A stretch of DNA of 64,000 nucleotides from Fratercula arctica. Lineage: Eukaryota; Chordata; Aves; Charadriiformes; Alcidae. Made by a program: the position numbers and the translations under genes. Within the stretch, counting starts at the first letter, position 1, and every line of letters begins with the position of its first letter. Location of the stretch: the NCBI GenBank assembly GCA_947846985.1, contig CANTUZ010000011.1, forward strand, positions 26,165,089-26,229,088, in the 5' to 3' direction. Shown here one piece after another: positions 24,649 to 37,800 of the stretch. The notes beneath the pieces are model-generated. The model was given only the letters and a program-made list of their open reading frames with translations. It was not told the origin of the DNA and searched no databases.

Positions 24649-27481
24649 AGAAAAAAGATAAACAGCAGAGCCATTACAACTTGGCCTGAGTCCAATCCCT
24701 TAGTTACATCTGTGCCTTTAACTCTGCCTGAGAAAGTCATTTTGAAGAAATACAGTTATTACATGCATTAGTTCTTGCATCCTGGGAGGTACATCTGTAC
24801 TCTTCAATCTTTCTGGATTACCTCAAATGTTTCCTGAAGGCTTTTAAATCCAGTGAAGACCAATCTGAGAGAATTCTCTCTGCAATCCTTTTCTTCTTCT
24901 GACTTCACAGTCAGAAAAAAATCTGCAAGTGGCTTGCAACCTGTGTTTTTTGAAACAGGAAATATAGCAAGCAAATTCAAAATGGTCTGTAAAAACACTG
25001 CAGACAGGGAATTCGACAGAAGCAGAGCTTTCACCTGGAATAAAGCGCGATTAACTTCTCAGATTCTGTTCTCAAATCAATGTTTTCTGAAAATACAGGC
25101 CATCGGCTTAGCTGGTCAAAATTATTGTGGCTTCCCTGATTTCAGTGACTATGTGCCAGTTTACTGCTGCTGAAAATGTGACCCAGCAGGATAAGTGTGC
25201 ACAGCCTTCAAAATATGCTCTAAATCATACACTTGATTCTGATAATACTTTTATTAGTCTTTCACTGATGAAACTCAATGGGGCTGTTTCCAGTTTACAT
25301 CAATGTGAACTAAAACACAGTCAAGTCCAGCATCACTAATCATTTGGATTCTGTCTTTGGACATAGGTCTGAAATACGATCAGAGATAATTGCCTGCTGT
25401 TTGGTGTTCTGAGGTTAAAAATAAGCCCAAGCTGAACTCTTTTGTTATAATGCGTTTCTCAGTAAATGCCTCTCTCTTTGCTTGGAGTCGTAACAGGATC
25501 ACAATTACATTCTGTAAAATGATTAATCCAAAAGACAGTTGTTAGCTAATGCTGCTGATTCTACTGATGCCACTTGTAATGTCTATGAAACTGTTCCATG
25601 TTGCATCCCCTGCTATTGGTATGACCATGCGTTTGACTTCTGGATGTGGGCCATGATGAATTTGCCATCTGCATAGCCTCTGTGGCTTGGCTCCTCTTTG
25701 GTGTTCTTCTCCAGGAAGAAGACAATAATGAGCAGGCCTGGTGATGGTCCATTGAGCCTATGGAGAAGGTGGTTAGGACACTGGGTTCCCCACCACGGCA
25801 TGCAGATCACTGTCCTAACAGTGCCAAGAACAATCTCTGAATGGCTCATCTGTTATTGAAAGCAGATGGTTTCCCTCAACTAGTGGAGAAACATGAATTA
25901 AAACACAGTCCTTAGTGCATTATAAATGGAAAGAATGAGAAGATCCATAAAAATTGCTTATTGTTTACTTTTTCTATGCACGTTGCCCCATGCCAAAAGA
26001 AGCTTTAAGGGACTTGAACTTATCTGCAGCATAACCACTTTCTAAGAGTTCATTCTTGACTCTTCTTTCTTTCACTTCAGCAATAAATATTCATTGTAGT
26101 AAACTAAATTCATATATCGCAGATAATATTTTCTTTTAGATGATTACCTTCAAACCAGTATTGACCATTCCATGAGAAAGATCCTGTGACAGGTTTTTTT
26201 TGGGCATTGATGTGTATCCTGCAGGTCCTGGAGCTTCAGTAGAGAGCTGAAGCATGTTTATATGTGAAAACTGTTATAGCACCAGAGTCATATAGCTGCA
26301 GATTGACTCATCTGTATTGGAATACATAGAGATAAAAATTGAAAGCAACAAAAGAATGACAGTATTTGCTTTTAAATTAGTTTCAGGAATTCATGCACAA
26401 TACTCACTTTCAGTAGGTTTTACAGACAACTTTTCTTACAATGTCAGCATGGAGCTTTCCCCCTTTTGGTTTAGCTTACATGCAAGGTAAAAAAACCTGG
26501 GTTTTACTTTCTTATAAATTGTACAATTCAAAGGTCAATAACAGTATCATGTATCACAAGTCACTTGCCATGCCACCTAGAGCTTAAGGGCGCATGTTTT
26601 AATGTGATCTGTCAGCCCCTTCTTAATAGATTTAGTACATACTTGTAATATATTAGTCGTTTCATTTTTAGGTTTAGCTTTCAGCCCAAGTGACAGTGGG
26701 AAATTGATTGCCAGCTCTGTGGCTTCAGAATGGAACCAGATTGTTGGGCCTGAATTACAGACACAAAAATTGCAGCAAGATCCTGGATGGGACATGATAA
26801 ATGGGAGATGTTTTGTGCATGGACGTACTTGCTTTCATTAGGATAGTCTAAAGGATAGTTTGAATTTTCCAACCAAAGAAAGGCTCAGCTGGGTGGCTGG
26901 ATTTCCACTCGTTTGCAGTGCAGCACCATGAGAGACAGGCACTGTGTGCTTCCCCTCTGTGCTGAGAGGCAAAAATCTTAGTGTACCGTAGAGCTCAAGG
27001 CATAGTTATCCATTGTGCTATGAAGTTAGTATCAAAACTCCATTAACTTTACAGAGGCCAGAATACTTCTTCCCATGCTTCCTGTAATAATTTCTCAAAT
27101 TGTGAAGAAAAAGAGGTATCTTTGCCAATGACCTTGGTGTCTCTGCTCATGCTCTGTTGTGAAAGGGTGGGTTATTTACTAATTTCTATCATGGGATCAT
27201 AGTTAAAAAGAAAAACTTACTCTTCTGGGGTAAACAGTGTTGGAACTTAGTAGTAAAATCATCTCTTAGTGGTAAATAACAAGTACTATGTTCACCTACA
27301 ACAGACTAGTACATGAGTTTTCTATTATAAATACTGAAGGAATAATGATTACTTGTCCATCTAACTAACATTAGTCAATCATATCCCAATGATGCTGACT
27401 GGCTGAAACAGAATTATCAAATTAAGTAGTTCGTTCATTTATTTGCTTTTTGTATATTCCAGTTTCTCTTAGGGATAACTG

Positions 27482-27501
27482 TTTTTTTTTTTTTTTTTTT
27501 T
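27482..27501. repeat. poly(T)20
   Basis: This is an uninterrupted run of 20 T in AT-rich surroundings. No associated element is visible. Confidence 0.9.
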
Positions 27502-29315
27502 AGTTCTGACAAATCCCATTTGCTCTCTAAATTAAAACTCAGGTATTCAGTTAATAGCACAGAAACTGAAATGTTCCAGTGTACAGCAGACATGTTGTTA
27601 TCTCTACAGTAATTATTTGATTCAACCAAAACAAAGTCATTGTAAAATAACATTGTCAGACCTTACTCACAAATTGTCTCAAAATTGTGATAATTTTGCA
27701 GGCTATAAATAGCTTCAGAATATCTCACCCTTTCTAGTGGAAGCTGATGTCATCTTGCATAGAGTTGATTTTTGTACAGATGATGTCTGTCTGAAATTAC
27801 TATTTTTAAATGTTCCCTGACTATTAAAGCTGTCTTTATGTCCTTTTCCAGTCTTTGTTATTTGCTATCCTTATTCAGTTTTCTACCACTTTGTTTTCTG
27901 AATTTTGCTACATAAGGAACTGTTAAAAATAAACATCCTAAATTAATTCTTTGTGTGGAACTCGCAAAATTATCTAAAAGGTGTTGCAGTGGTCCTTTTA
28001 GATTCTTGTCTTGGTAGAACTTATTTGTTGAATTTTGGAGGTCTTAATTTCAAAAGTAGAAGCTTTGGAGTGGGTTATCTGAATAACTTTTAAGTAACGC
28101 TTTCAATGGTAAAGTATCCAAGTGCTATTAGCCAGATTCCCTGCTGAAATGTAGAGTCCTTGAGCTGTTGGCTGGTTTAGTTGTTAACATACTGTTATAA
28201 GAAAATAGTTTTTATATTTTGAGGGACCTTTCTTGTTTAACTGTTACACAAAACATAATTCTAAATACAATTCTGTCTTGCCTACAGCCCTCCCACAGGA
28301 ATGCAATGCTACAGTAGATCTAAGAAAACCTACCAGAATTATGTAGTTAAAATTTCTTATTTAGCTCAGGTTATCCACTGGGCTAATAGCAGCCCAGCCC
28401 TATTTGTTTACATTCTACTAGCTTTTTCTTGGAATATCTGCTATGTTCAGGCAGAACAGGGTAGAAAGTTTATGGAAGTGTAAAAAATATTAGTAAGTTC
28501 TTGTAGTAGAAGGAAAAATTGCACTCCTACTACAACACTTAAAAATGCTTATGTTCATCTCCTTTTTTTACTGGAAAATACTTGTTCACTCCTTTCTTCC
28601 ACTAAGGCAGGTGTATTTCTTGGCAAGAAAGATCTGCTTTGTAATGATTGTTACTGTTCCCACTGGCTGAAAAAAAGCCCCTTTGTTTTTCTTTCATGGC
28701 ATTAAAAAAGCTTGCATTTTTATGAATCAATATGAAATATAAACCTGTCCAGAGTAAAACTTGCCAAAATTTAATTTTATTTTTCACTTATATATTCATG
28801 TATGTATCTTATTAATTTAGCTTTTTTAACAATTTCAGTGCTTCAGAGAGCTAGGTCTGAAGTTATCAAATGATGGCAGGGAAGCTGCAGGAACCAGAGC
28901 TTCTGCCTGAAAAATGGCTTTGCGTATGTTTGCTTTACGTGACGTGTGTTTGTTCAAATTAATTTCTGAGTTTTATGCCGTGGAGGGGGGAGCGAGGGGG
29001 GACACACCCTGAAAAGCCTGTGGTACAGCAAGTTTCCTGTGGTGGACAGGCATATACATTTTGAGAGCTCAACTGGTTTGTTCTCTGCGAAATGAGAGCA
29101 AAATGTGAGGTCACAGTAGTCTAAAAAAAAAAAAACCCTCCCTATCTACTCTGGATGGGGTTGAAGTCAGTGGATGTTCCTCCACTGAGTATATTGGTCT
29201 TTGGATCAATCACATCTTTGGGGCTCTCTTGCGTCTGCAAAGTAGTCTGCAAAAACCTGATGGGGATCTCTCTCAAAACTCAGGATTTCTTATTGTTTTG
29301 TAAGATAGCAAATCT

Positions 29316-29451
29316 AGATGGAGCACATGCCATGGAGGCAGGTGTGTGGTCGCTCCTTGGCTGTCCTGTGGCTGGGACAAGGTGGCAGCACCACCAGCAT
29401 GAGGTGACCTGCTCTCCCGGGGAAGCCCCAAGTGTTCACAGACACAGTTCA
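29316..29451 (+). repeat. 136-bp direct repeat, copy A
   Basis: This segment matches 30332-30467 in the same orientation over 136 bp without gaps, with 10 mismatches (about 93% identity, counted by hand). It is GC-rich against its AT-rich flanks, and similarity stops abruptly at both ends. One frame stays open in both copies, with most residues conserved. It could be a module of an unrecognised retroelement, terminal repeats of a small LTR-like element, or a local duplication. No target-site duplication was seen around the pair. Confidence 0.85.
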
Positions 29452-30331
29452 AAATAGTTGATTTTTTTTCAAAAGCTAGTTAAACTATAAGCAGAACTTT
29501 TTTTTTTTTTTTGAGCGGCAAAATGATCGTATTACAGAGAAGGAAATAAAGATGTTAGAGATGGTTCCATTTTACTGAAATTAAAAGGCTTCTGGCTAAG
29601 TTTACAGAGAGGAACATTCCCTCATGAAAGAGATGCTTGTGCCAAAACCATCCACTGCTGTTTGGCTTCAAACTCTATTTTATCATTTATGCTCTGTTTT
29701 TCTGGTGCTGCTCTTCCTTTGTACTGTCAGCTCATCCTCTTTCATAAGCTGACTGTAAGGCTCGGAGATCTTGTTAGGAACATAAAATTCTGTATAAATT
29801 GTCAGCAATAAAATATTATTTGTTTATTTAACCATGGAAGTCCTATAATATAGTCCAGCAGTAACACACTTGAGCAATTTTTAGAGACCATTACCCTTTA
29901 TCAGTTATAAAGGCTGGATCTTTCTTGTCTCTTTGACTGTATCTTTGACAAGTTAGGGAATGAAAAGATAAGCAAACACGTGTTTCTGACTGCAGATGTT
30001 CAGAATTAGTTTCTGATTATTGTGAGGTTTTTTGCTGCTCTGACTTTGTTCTAAATAAAACCTATTCACTTACAACTTTTGCTAATGAAACTTAAGTTGC
30101 AAATCTGAATTTTGTCAAAAATTATTTTATAAACCAAAAGGTTTTGGTGTGCAGTGGACTTTGTTGAAGCATGGTTTATATCAGGCTCAGGGTGTGCAAA
30201 CTAAGCTAGACTCTCAAAAGCTGTGCCTTCAGCAGGAGTGAATTCCTCCTTCCCCTGCCTATGGCCAAGATGCCCCCATGAAGAATGGCACCAGCAAGGG
30301 ACAGGCTGGCCAAGCTTCAGAACTCCCCAGC
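29452..30331. other. spacer between the 136-bp direct repeats
   Basis: This 880-bp AT-rich stretch begins with T-rich runs, including T15 at 29498-29512. The last 130 bp before copy B turn GC-richer. There is no coding region with support, and no primer-binding-site or polypurine-like motif was recognised next to either repeat. Confidence 0.5.
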
Positions 30332-30467
30332 AGATGGAGCACATGCCGTGGAGGGAGGTGTGTGGTCCCTCCTTGGCTGTTCTGTGGCTGGGACAAGGTG
30401 GCAGCACCACCAGCATGAGGTGACCTGCTCTCCTGGGGAAGCCCCAGGTGCTCACGCGCACAGTTCA
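30332..30467 (+). repeat. 136-bp direct repeat, copy B
   Basis: This is the partner of 29316-29451. It has the same length with ten substitutions and no indels. Five of these cluster in the last 30 bp, where copy B carries CpG sites (CACGCGCAC) and copy A has CACAGACAC. That pattern fits CpG decay in copy A. The segment is embedded in a slightly larger GC-rich patch (30230-30470). Confidence 0.85.
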
Positions 30468-31439
30468 GCTGGAGCTAGTCTATGTGGTTATGAAGCCCAA
30501 TATTGCACTAAGTTAGTGACCACAGCTTAGAAGTGAGAAATGCTCTTTGCTGACTGGATTTGCTTTCCAAGTCCCTTCAGTGAGTGACTCAGAATATGTG
30601 GGTTTTTTAAGAACTATTGCTAATATCTCATCTGTTTGTTTTGCTTCTGGGTAAAGCATAACCTTTCAAATCCCAGGTCTCTGCAAGGAAATTGGAGAAA
30701 ACTGGCTTATCTAGAGTGCCATAAGTCATTTTTCTCTCCAGATTAGGTCTATTCAGCAACTTGTAGTCCTTAACTATCAATTATTTAAGAGCAGATGTAC
30801 CAAAACTATTCTCTTGTGTTCTTAGCCTAAGAACCATAAGGCAAAATGCAATAAAAGGTAGTCATAAGACAGTAGAGAGTCACAAGATATAAGAGTACAG
30901 GTACTTCATAAAAGCACAATGGAATTCATAAATCATATTTAGACAAGTTCCCCCAATTCGTCACAGCCAAACACTGCTAAATGAGATTTTTATATTGGCT
31001 TGGGGGACTGAAGTGCGTAGCTTCAAAGAAGGTTGCATGTTCTTCTGTCACTACTGACCTGAATACTTTATTAATAATGAATACTGCATGAAGTCCTTGA
31101 TGGTTATGGAGTTATTGTTGCTCTCCTTAGAAATAAACATTGATTTCAACTCTATTGGGTGTTTTCCTATGATAGGCAGACAGGCACACTCTGAATTTGG
31201 AGAGGCTTTGTTGGTTTGTATAGGAAGTAACTCTGGATTACCCCTGATGTAAACTGAGAGAAGCAGGAATAGAATATGTGTATTCAAGGAATGAACTTGC
31301 CCAAAAAATATTTATATCTCTCTCTAGAGGGGTAGCCAAGCATTTTGGTGTTCAGGAGAGAGGTTTGTCCAAAGTACCAATAATTTCTCCCAAGTGTAGG
31401 CATGCAAGGAAGAAAGAACTTGCGAAACACAAGTGTGAA
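30468..31439. other. non-coding stretch
   Basis: This is AT-rich sequence without recognised features. It leads into the GC-richer block starting near 31440. Confidence 0.5.
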
Positions 31440-31850
31440 AAGCTGCCTGAACACTTGAGGTCCATGCAGCAATGGCTCAGCTGTAGCATCCCCAGTCTGG
31501 TGAGGGAGGAATGTGTAAAAATGCCTAGGTGGAGCCCTGTTCATCCTTCGCTGGGAGATGGCATCAGATCACAGCAAAGTGGCTGTCCCAGAACAGAGAC
31601 ATATGCCAGAGACAGGAAAGCAAGACCTCCCAGTGCCCATGGCTGAGAAGCAATGCCCCAGCCCAGGGAGCCTGCGCAGAGGGCAGGCAGCAGCCAGGCA
31701 TGGGGGTTACCTGTGGCACCAAAGGGGGTACGACCTTTCTGTGCAACTGGGAAAGGAAATAGGGCTACTGAAAGGAAGTCAAAGGAAAAAAACCCAACAA
31801 AACAAACAAAAAAACCCACAACAACCTAAACCCAACCAACTAAATTGTGT
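31440..31850 (+). other. GC-rich block with A/C-rich tail, possible retroposed sequence
   Basis: About 330 bp of GC-rich sequence (31440-31770) runs into an A/C-rich tail (about 31785-31850) made of AAAC, AAACCC and CAACC words. Several overlapping open frames of 77-122 codons arise on both strands, which is the expected result of fewer stops in GC-rich DNA and not evidence of a gene. A GC-rich body with an A-rich 3' tail resembles an old retroposed transcript. No flanking duplication or parent gene was recognised, so this is a weak reading. Confidence 0.25.
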
Positions 31851-34800
31851 CACAAAATGGGAGTGAGCCTGAATCATAACTTATATTTGTTATCCCCTGG
31901 CACCTGTGGCCATAGCTCAACGCAAAGTGGAATGAACTAAAAATATGTAGTAGTGCAGCAGTGCCCTTAGCATCCTTTTGGCTGAAGAACTGGAACTGCT
32001 ACTTAATCTGTGATGAGATGGAAAAGGAAGAACCTGTGTGCAGAGGAGGTGGAGAAAATGCAGCTTTGCAGAGCTCTGTAGCAGAAAGAAGTAAAGGCAA
32101 GACAGTAACCCTCTTTAGCCAGACTTGCCTCCTTGCGGACCAATTCCTTCAGTTAACTGAGAAAGCAAACCATCTCATTGAATGTGTTTTGAGATGCTTT
32201 GGGAACAGGGAAGGAAATTGTTGAAGACTTGTTTTTGCTGAGAAGGTTTTTCACTGGAAAATGACAGTTCCTCTCCATGAGCCGGGCATCTGTACCCCAA
32301 GAGAGACTGGCCCATGTGGCTACGAGGAGTGCGTTTTATTGCAAATTTCCTTCTCTTTTAGCAGCATTTATCTCTCTTATTCATTACTCTTTCCAGATGT
32401 AGTGAGCTCTGATTCAGTGAGTTTTATTGGCACTTGGCTGCGGAATTGCTTTGTTTTCTTCTTTTTACTGTAGTATGTACATCTCCTGTAGGGAGCAAAG
32501 GGGTGGAAGGGCTTTTGGCAATCTTTGACTTTGAAGGCTTTGCAAAGCTCACCTGGGTTTGCATTGTGTGATGTGCTCTAAATCTTCACAGCTAAGAAAT
32601 TAAATTCATCAGAGAACCTAAAGGAGTCTGTGGAGAAAGGGGATAATGACACAAACTTTGGATTTGGGGGGAGTGTTGTGCAAGTAAGGAGTGGATGATC
32701 CGTCCTCAAGGGATCCTTCCATTACACTCACTAAACCTGTAACTTACAATGTGCAGTGTGTGTAGAGTCATGCTGTGTTATCTCTAAGTATTGCTGCAAA
32801 AAAAGACCTGAAAGACTTCTGAAAACAAACCTAACAGCATGGCCAAGAGCCTGCTGTGTAATTTATAAGGTATTCTAAGTATGATTTAAGCCTGCAATGT
32901 ACTTTTATAGTATTTTACTGGCTGTTTCATTTATCCTGAGCCAAAGCTCCCAGCTAAAAGCTAAGTCCTCCGCAGCTGTAAATGGACAAGGAGACAAAGC
33001 TCAGTTTTCCTGAGGTGGCTACTGAAATTGTGAATTAGGTAGACCTTTTTTCTTGTCATCCCTGGATTCAGCACGTGCCACCAGCCTTGTCACAGCAAAC
33101 CTGCTGCGTGTGCTTGCTCGTCTGTGTGCTCCCCCTTAAAGCTGCGTTTGCCTTGCATGGGTAGAAATGTGCACCCAAGTTCTTCAAAGGTGAAACTATG
33201 AACAGGTTCTCAGTACCTTGTTTCCCTATGTTTTTGTTTTCTGTATTCTGGCCGTATCTGGGCTGTCTGAGAAAGACATTACCGTGGGTAAAGGGCAACA
33301 ATTCTGCTGACCCAAGTAGGATAATCCGGCCTGTGGTCTAATCCCCCTCGTATAATAATGTGGTTTGTAATGACAAAGTGCTTTGCTCAAGGAAACTCAA
33401 AAGAGGGAGGCAAATGAAAATCCCAGCTTTAAGTTATGATTCCTTAAAGAGCAGTGGGTACAGAATGTGCAGACATGATATAGGTATTATGTGGCTTTTT
33501 TTTTCTCCCCCATGAAACAAAATTAACTACCAAGTGCCATCATTTTAAGACTATAAAACAGTGTAACCTATAAAACATTTACTGGGAATCTAACTCTTCT
33601 TTTGGATATCTTAGTGAAAGGAATAAACATAAAACTGAAATCAGATGCTTTAGGATTTATGAAGTTGATACAATTTTTTTTTTCTAGTGACTGTTTTAAC
33701 AGCCTATTAACATCTTCCCCACAGCAAATACATAACAAAATTGATATTACAGAATTGAGTTGTGATGGTTCCCATGAGTGTACTTAAATATACCGTAAAC
33801 ATCTAGCGCTATTCATCTGTATTATGGACTGTGCATATAAAGTACATCTCTATAAATTCTCCTAAAGCAAATTCTTCCAAGTTCCTCTTGCAGAATAAAA
33901 ATTAAAGGTCTGATTCTGTGAAGGGTTGAGCGCTCCTGCTAAATTCCCAGCTCTCATGTAAAAGGATGGTTCTTGCTCAGTGCTTTCAGGGCTGCTCACA
34001 AAAGACTAATTTTCTTCCTTGCAAGTGAAGACAGCTGAAATCAGTTGTCACTGTAGTAAAAGTCTTTTACAGATGATTTGTGTCTTGTTAATTTCTTAAG
34101 TGTCAGACATGAGCGCATCTAATTCATTGCAAAAGTGTAAAGGCCATTAAATGTTACTAATAAAAAGGAACTGGAGGACTGTTCTGCCCCACGTTGCTTT
34201 ACCATTTATTTGTATCCTGCAAGCTCTGTTATACAATATTAGTGCAGGCTTACCATGGTAGATAAGGTTTCAGTTGTGGATGTTTGTTTCGTATCTCATC
34301 CCTCAAAAAGGAAAGAAGTAAACTTTTTAATTAGATAACCCTGAACTTAGAAAACAGTGTCTCTTTTTGGTTTTTGCTTGAATTTTTAAGAGTATTTAGC
34401 TTGGTGGTAGGGACGGCATGTTAAAAATAATGCAAAGATCTTGTTTGCATCACTGGATGATTCAGCATCCATCTCAGCCGGTCTCCTTTACCTTGTCTGT
34501 TTATTCTGTTACATTTACTGATCTAAAGAGAAAACAATCTGAGAACAGTAAGCTGTTTGGAATAGAAATAGCTGTGTTGCATCCAAAGTGGCATATTTGA
34601 GTGTTTGTAGAAGAGGATTTGTAGAAAGGATTTAGCTTTGGCTTAGCTAATTTTGTAATTTCAAAAGAGTATATTGATTTCTGTACAATTAAGATGGGAG
34701 TTGTTTTGGACATATATATTATGATGTGTCAGTTACATTTTATAATTAAACTGCATGACTGGAGATTTGTAAATATGGGACATTTGTGAACTAAAGCGGA

Positions 34801-37800
34801 AAAACTCCAGGCCCTTCTCTGAAAATAAATTCTAAATGGAAATCTTTCCCGATAGCCAAACTAATTCTACTAATTTCTTCAACTGTTTTTCTGTAACACT
34901 ATTTAATCTGAACACAGCTTCCGTTGAATGACTTGCAGTTCACCTCCAATCCATTGAACATAACAGAGTGAATTTTGAGACAAGATTACTTTGATTTGAC
35001 AGAGTAAATTACTGATCCAGTTGGCACCAAAGTCTATAAAGTACCCAATGAAGTGATCTTTTTTCTGTGTAGAATAAGTGTTAACTATTCTTGCAGTTTC
35101 AAGCAGCTAGAGAAAGACACTGCTACTTAAATAGAAATTGATTTATTCACTTAGGACAAAGATTGGAGACTAAAAGCTCTGTATTCAAGAATAAATTGAG
35201 ATTTATTCTGGGTTTTGAAGTGAAAAAACACATGGTATTTAAAATTTGGTGACTTTAGGGAGGTGGTTATAACAAATATGTACAAAAGTAGAGCGAGATA
35301 TATTGACAGCAAAAAAAATGCATCTAGTGGGGAGAGGCACCCACTGCTTCAGGCCCTGTCTTTCATCAGTTGTATCCTTTTGCCTGATACAGTGTGGAGT
35401 TTTCTCTTAATGTTCAGCCAACTATGAAAAGGTCAAGCAAACCAGAGAAACAAAAGCTTCAATTGCTTGTCGTCTCATTCTTTTTGACTTTTAACTAATG
35501 CCAGCATATAGTGGTAGAGGAACTTGGCTGTCTCAGTGACAGCAAGACTGGAATGGTAGCTCTTTACATCCTTATGACTGCCCCTAATTTAAGACACAGA
35601 GAGCTATCAATGAATAACCGGTGTTAGCAAGTTGAAGGTACCATTGACTTGTAAGCATTCAAGCACACTTTTTCAAAATTATCAAAAGTCTTCATAGGAG
35701 ATTTTGTGAATTTAGTTTGTGCAAAACGATTATTTCAGTAATGTTTGGATTAAGTATGGTACTTATGGCAATGATTGCCCTGAAGGACTTCTATGACACT
35801 ACTCCATATGAAAAGTTAGAACCAGGTAGGCCTAGCAAAATACTTAAACTGTTTATTTCTCAAGGTATTGATGCAGCAGATTTTTTTTCTACATGCAGAT
35901 GATGTTTCCCATGCACCTGTCCATTTTTTCCATATGCAAATATTCATGCCATTGCCAAAGATTTATGTTATTTTTCAGAGTCTAAAAATGCTGTGATTCA
36001 CTGCAGCACAAAATACTCAAAATTAAGATGGCATAAAAATGGAGATAATAATTCATATTTTCCTATTCTTAGTGTTTGAGAATGCCAGAGTAAATGAAAT
36101 TTCAAGTGATAGTCATTACACGTAATTGGATTGAATCTCCTCTTTTTAAAATAATCAGTTGTTTTATTTTGGCAGCGACCCCATTCATACACCATTGCGC
36201 TCTGGTTACGATGAGATGCTTAAGTTTCAAACTACTTTGAGCTCATCCTGGGAAGCAATGGCAGCTGAACATTGGTGGGAAGGGTGGACGATCCCAGGCG
36301 AGGCCGTTCTCATGAGTTTCAGACCTATTTGACAGATGCAGAAGCTCTAGAGAGATCTGCTGTTTATATCCACCGCTCCTGCTCTTTAACAAACATGGAA
36401 CCAGCCTCCAAAGCACTTGAGTTTGCCCTTCAGTACTTCCTATGGATCATTTCTCAAAAGCCTGAGATGTATATCTCATTTTATAATATCAGGTTGGACC
36501 AAAGTGGCATTAATATCACACTTCAACAGCCTACATCGGTCATTTCACATTTTCCTTAAACAATAATATTTTTGTAATTTCAGATTACAAGTTGATAACC
36601 AAAAATAGATTGCTCCCAGACAAACTAATCTATTTGCAACATGTATTGCAATCAGTCTACCAGAGAAAGACAGGATGAATTGTAGCAGCTGGCTTTGAGC
36701 GTGGTCCTCGGTTCACCCCCCTTTCTGGCTCAGTGCAATTGCGAAACAAGGTTGTGTAACTGCTTCAAGGTCACCAAATGGGTTACTCATAAAAGGTAAT
36801 GAAGGATTTGCTCCTTCCACCCTACAACATTTATTTACAGAAACCGGTGCTGAACCAGTCCTTGGTGATTTGAGACTGGAGGGGGAAGCAGAGGGGGATT
36901 TAAGCTTCAGGAAGGCAAACGTCCGGAGGGATTATTCCTTCATAACCATCATTTCTATTATCCCTCATCTCTCACTTTCTCTCTCAAAGCAAGGCCTATG
37001 GCAGATCTGTGGGGATTCAAGGTAATGCACTGGTTTGTCCTTTTTCCAAAGACCTCCAGTTTCTGCTCTTGGGGCTAACAGGGCATCTGAGAAAAAGTGT
37101 TTACCGGCTCTTTGAGAATATGCAGGGGGCAAAGCTGCTACATCAGCCATAGCTGTATCAGCAATGCAGTGGCGGAAGGGCACAACTGGTGAAAATAACA
37201 ATTATTTGACTTAAATTTGGAGAACAAAGGGCCTGAGTGAATTCTGTTTTATTTAAATTAAAAAAAAAAAGGCTTTTCTTTTCTTTACATGTTTTACCTT
37301 AGAATATGCCACATTTGGTGGAAAACCAGAACTATTCTCTTCCCATTCAGAAACATTCCCAGTTCTTCCCAATTTTCTAAACTCTGATATATCAATTCTT
37401 CACTTCCTAAAAGTACAATAAGGTACAATACAGTTATGTTTTCGTTTGCAGTTTCTTGTCTCTGATTTTTTCAGGTGCTAACACGCCTTTTACTCTGGTG
37501 TCTGAGCACAGCAGTCTTTTAATATATGAAATCTTTACAATAGTTAGGGGTTATCTTTATTTTGCAGGTAGGTCCATGAAAACACGGAAACCTAAGAGCT
37601 AAGACTTGAAAATAGTCATGCATCTAAATAAATATAAAGATCTATCAAATGGAAGTTTCAAAGGAGCTTAGGTGCATAACACCTGCCTAGAGCACTGTCA
37701 TGACATGTTTATTCGCATATGTGGTTGCATGTGTATCTTTAATTATTTAGTTTTATTACTCAAATAAAAGCACTGATGCTAAAATGAGTTAATCAGGGAA

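Larger units (their letters stand above)
22734..29315. other. non-coding stretch
   Basis: No credible gene is present. Open frames stay near or below 106 codons without splice or family support. The block includes a G-rich tract (24628-24648), T20 (27482-27501) and a further pair of G6 runs near 28985-29001. I recognise no repeat family. Confidence 0.55.

Noticed and set aside
31278..31866. Several overlapping 77-122 codon frames on both strands
   Set aside because: They coincide with a GC-rich patch where stops are rare, overlap in several frames at once, and show no domain.
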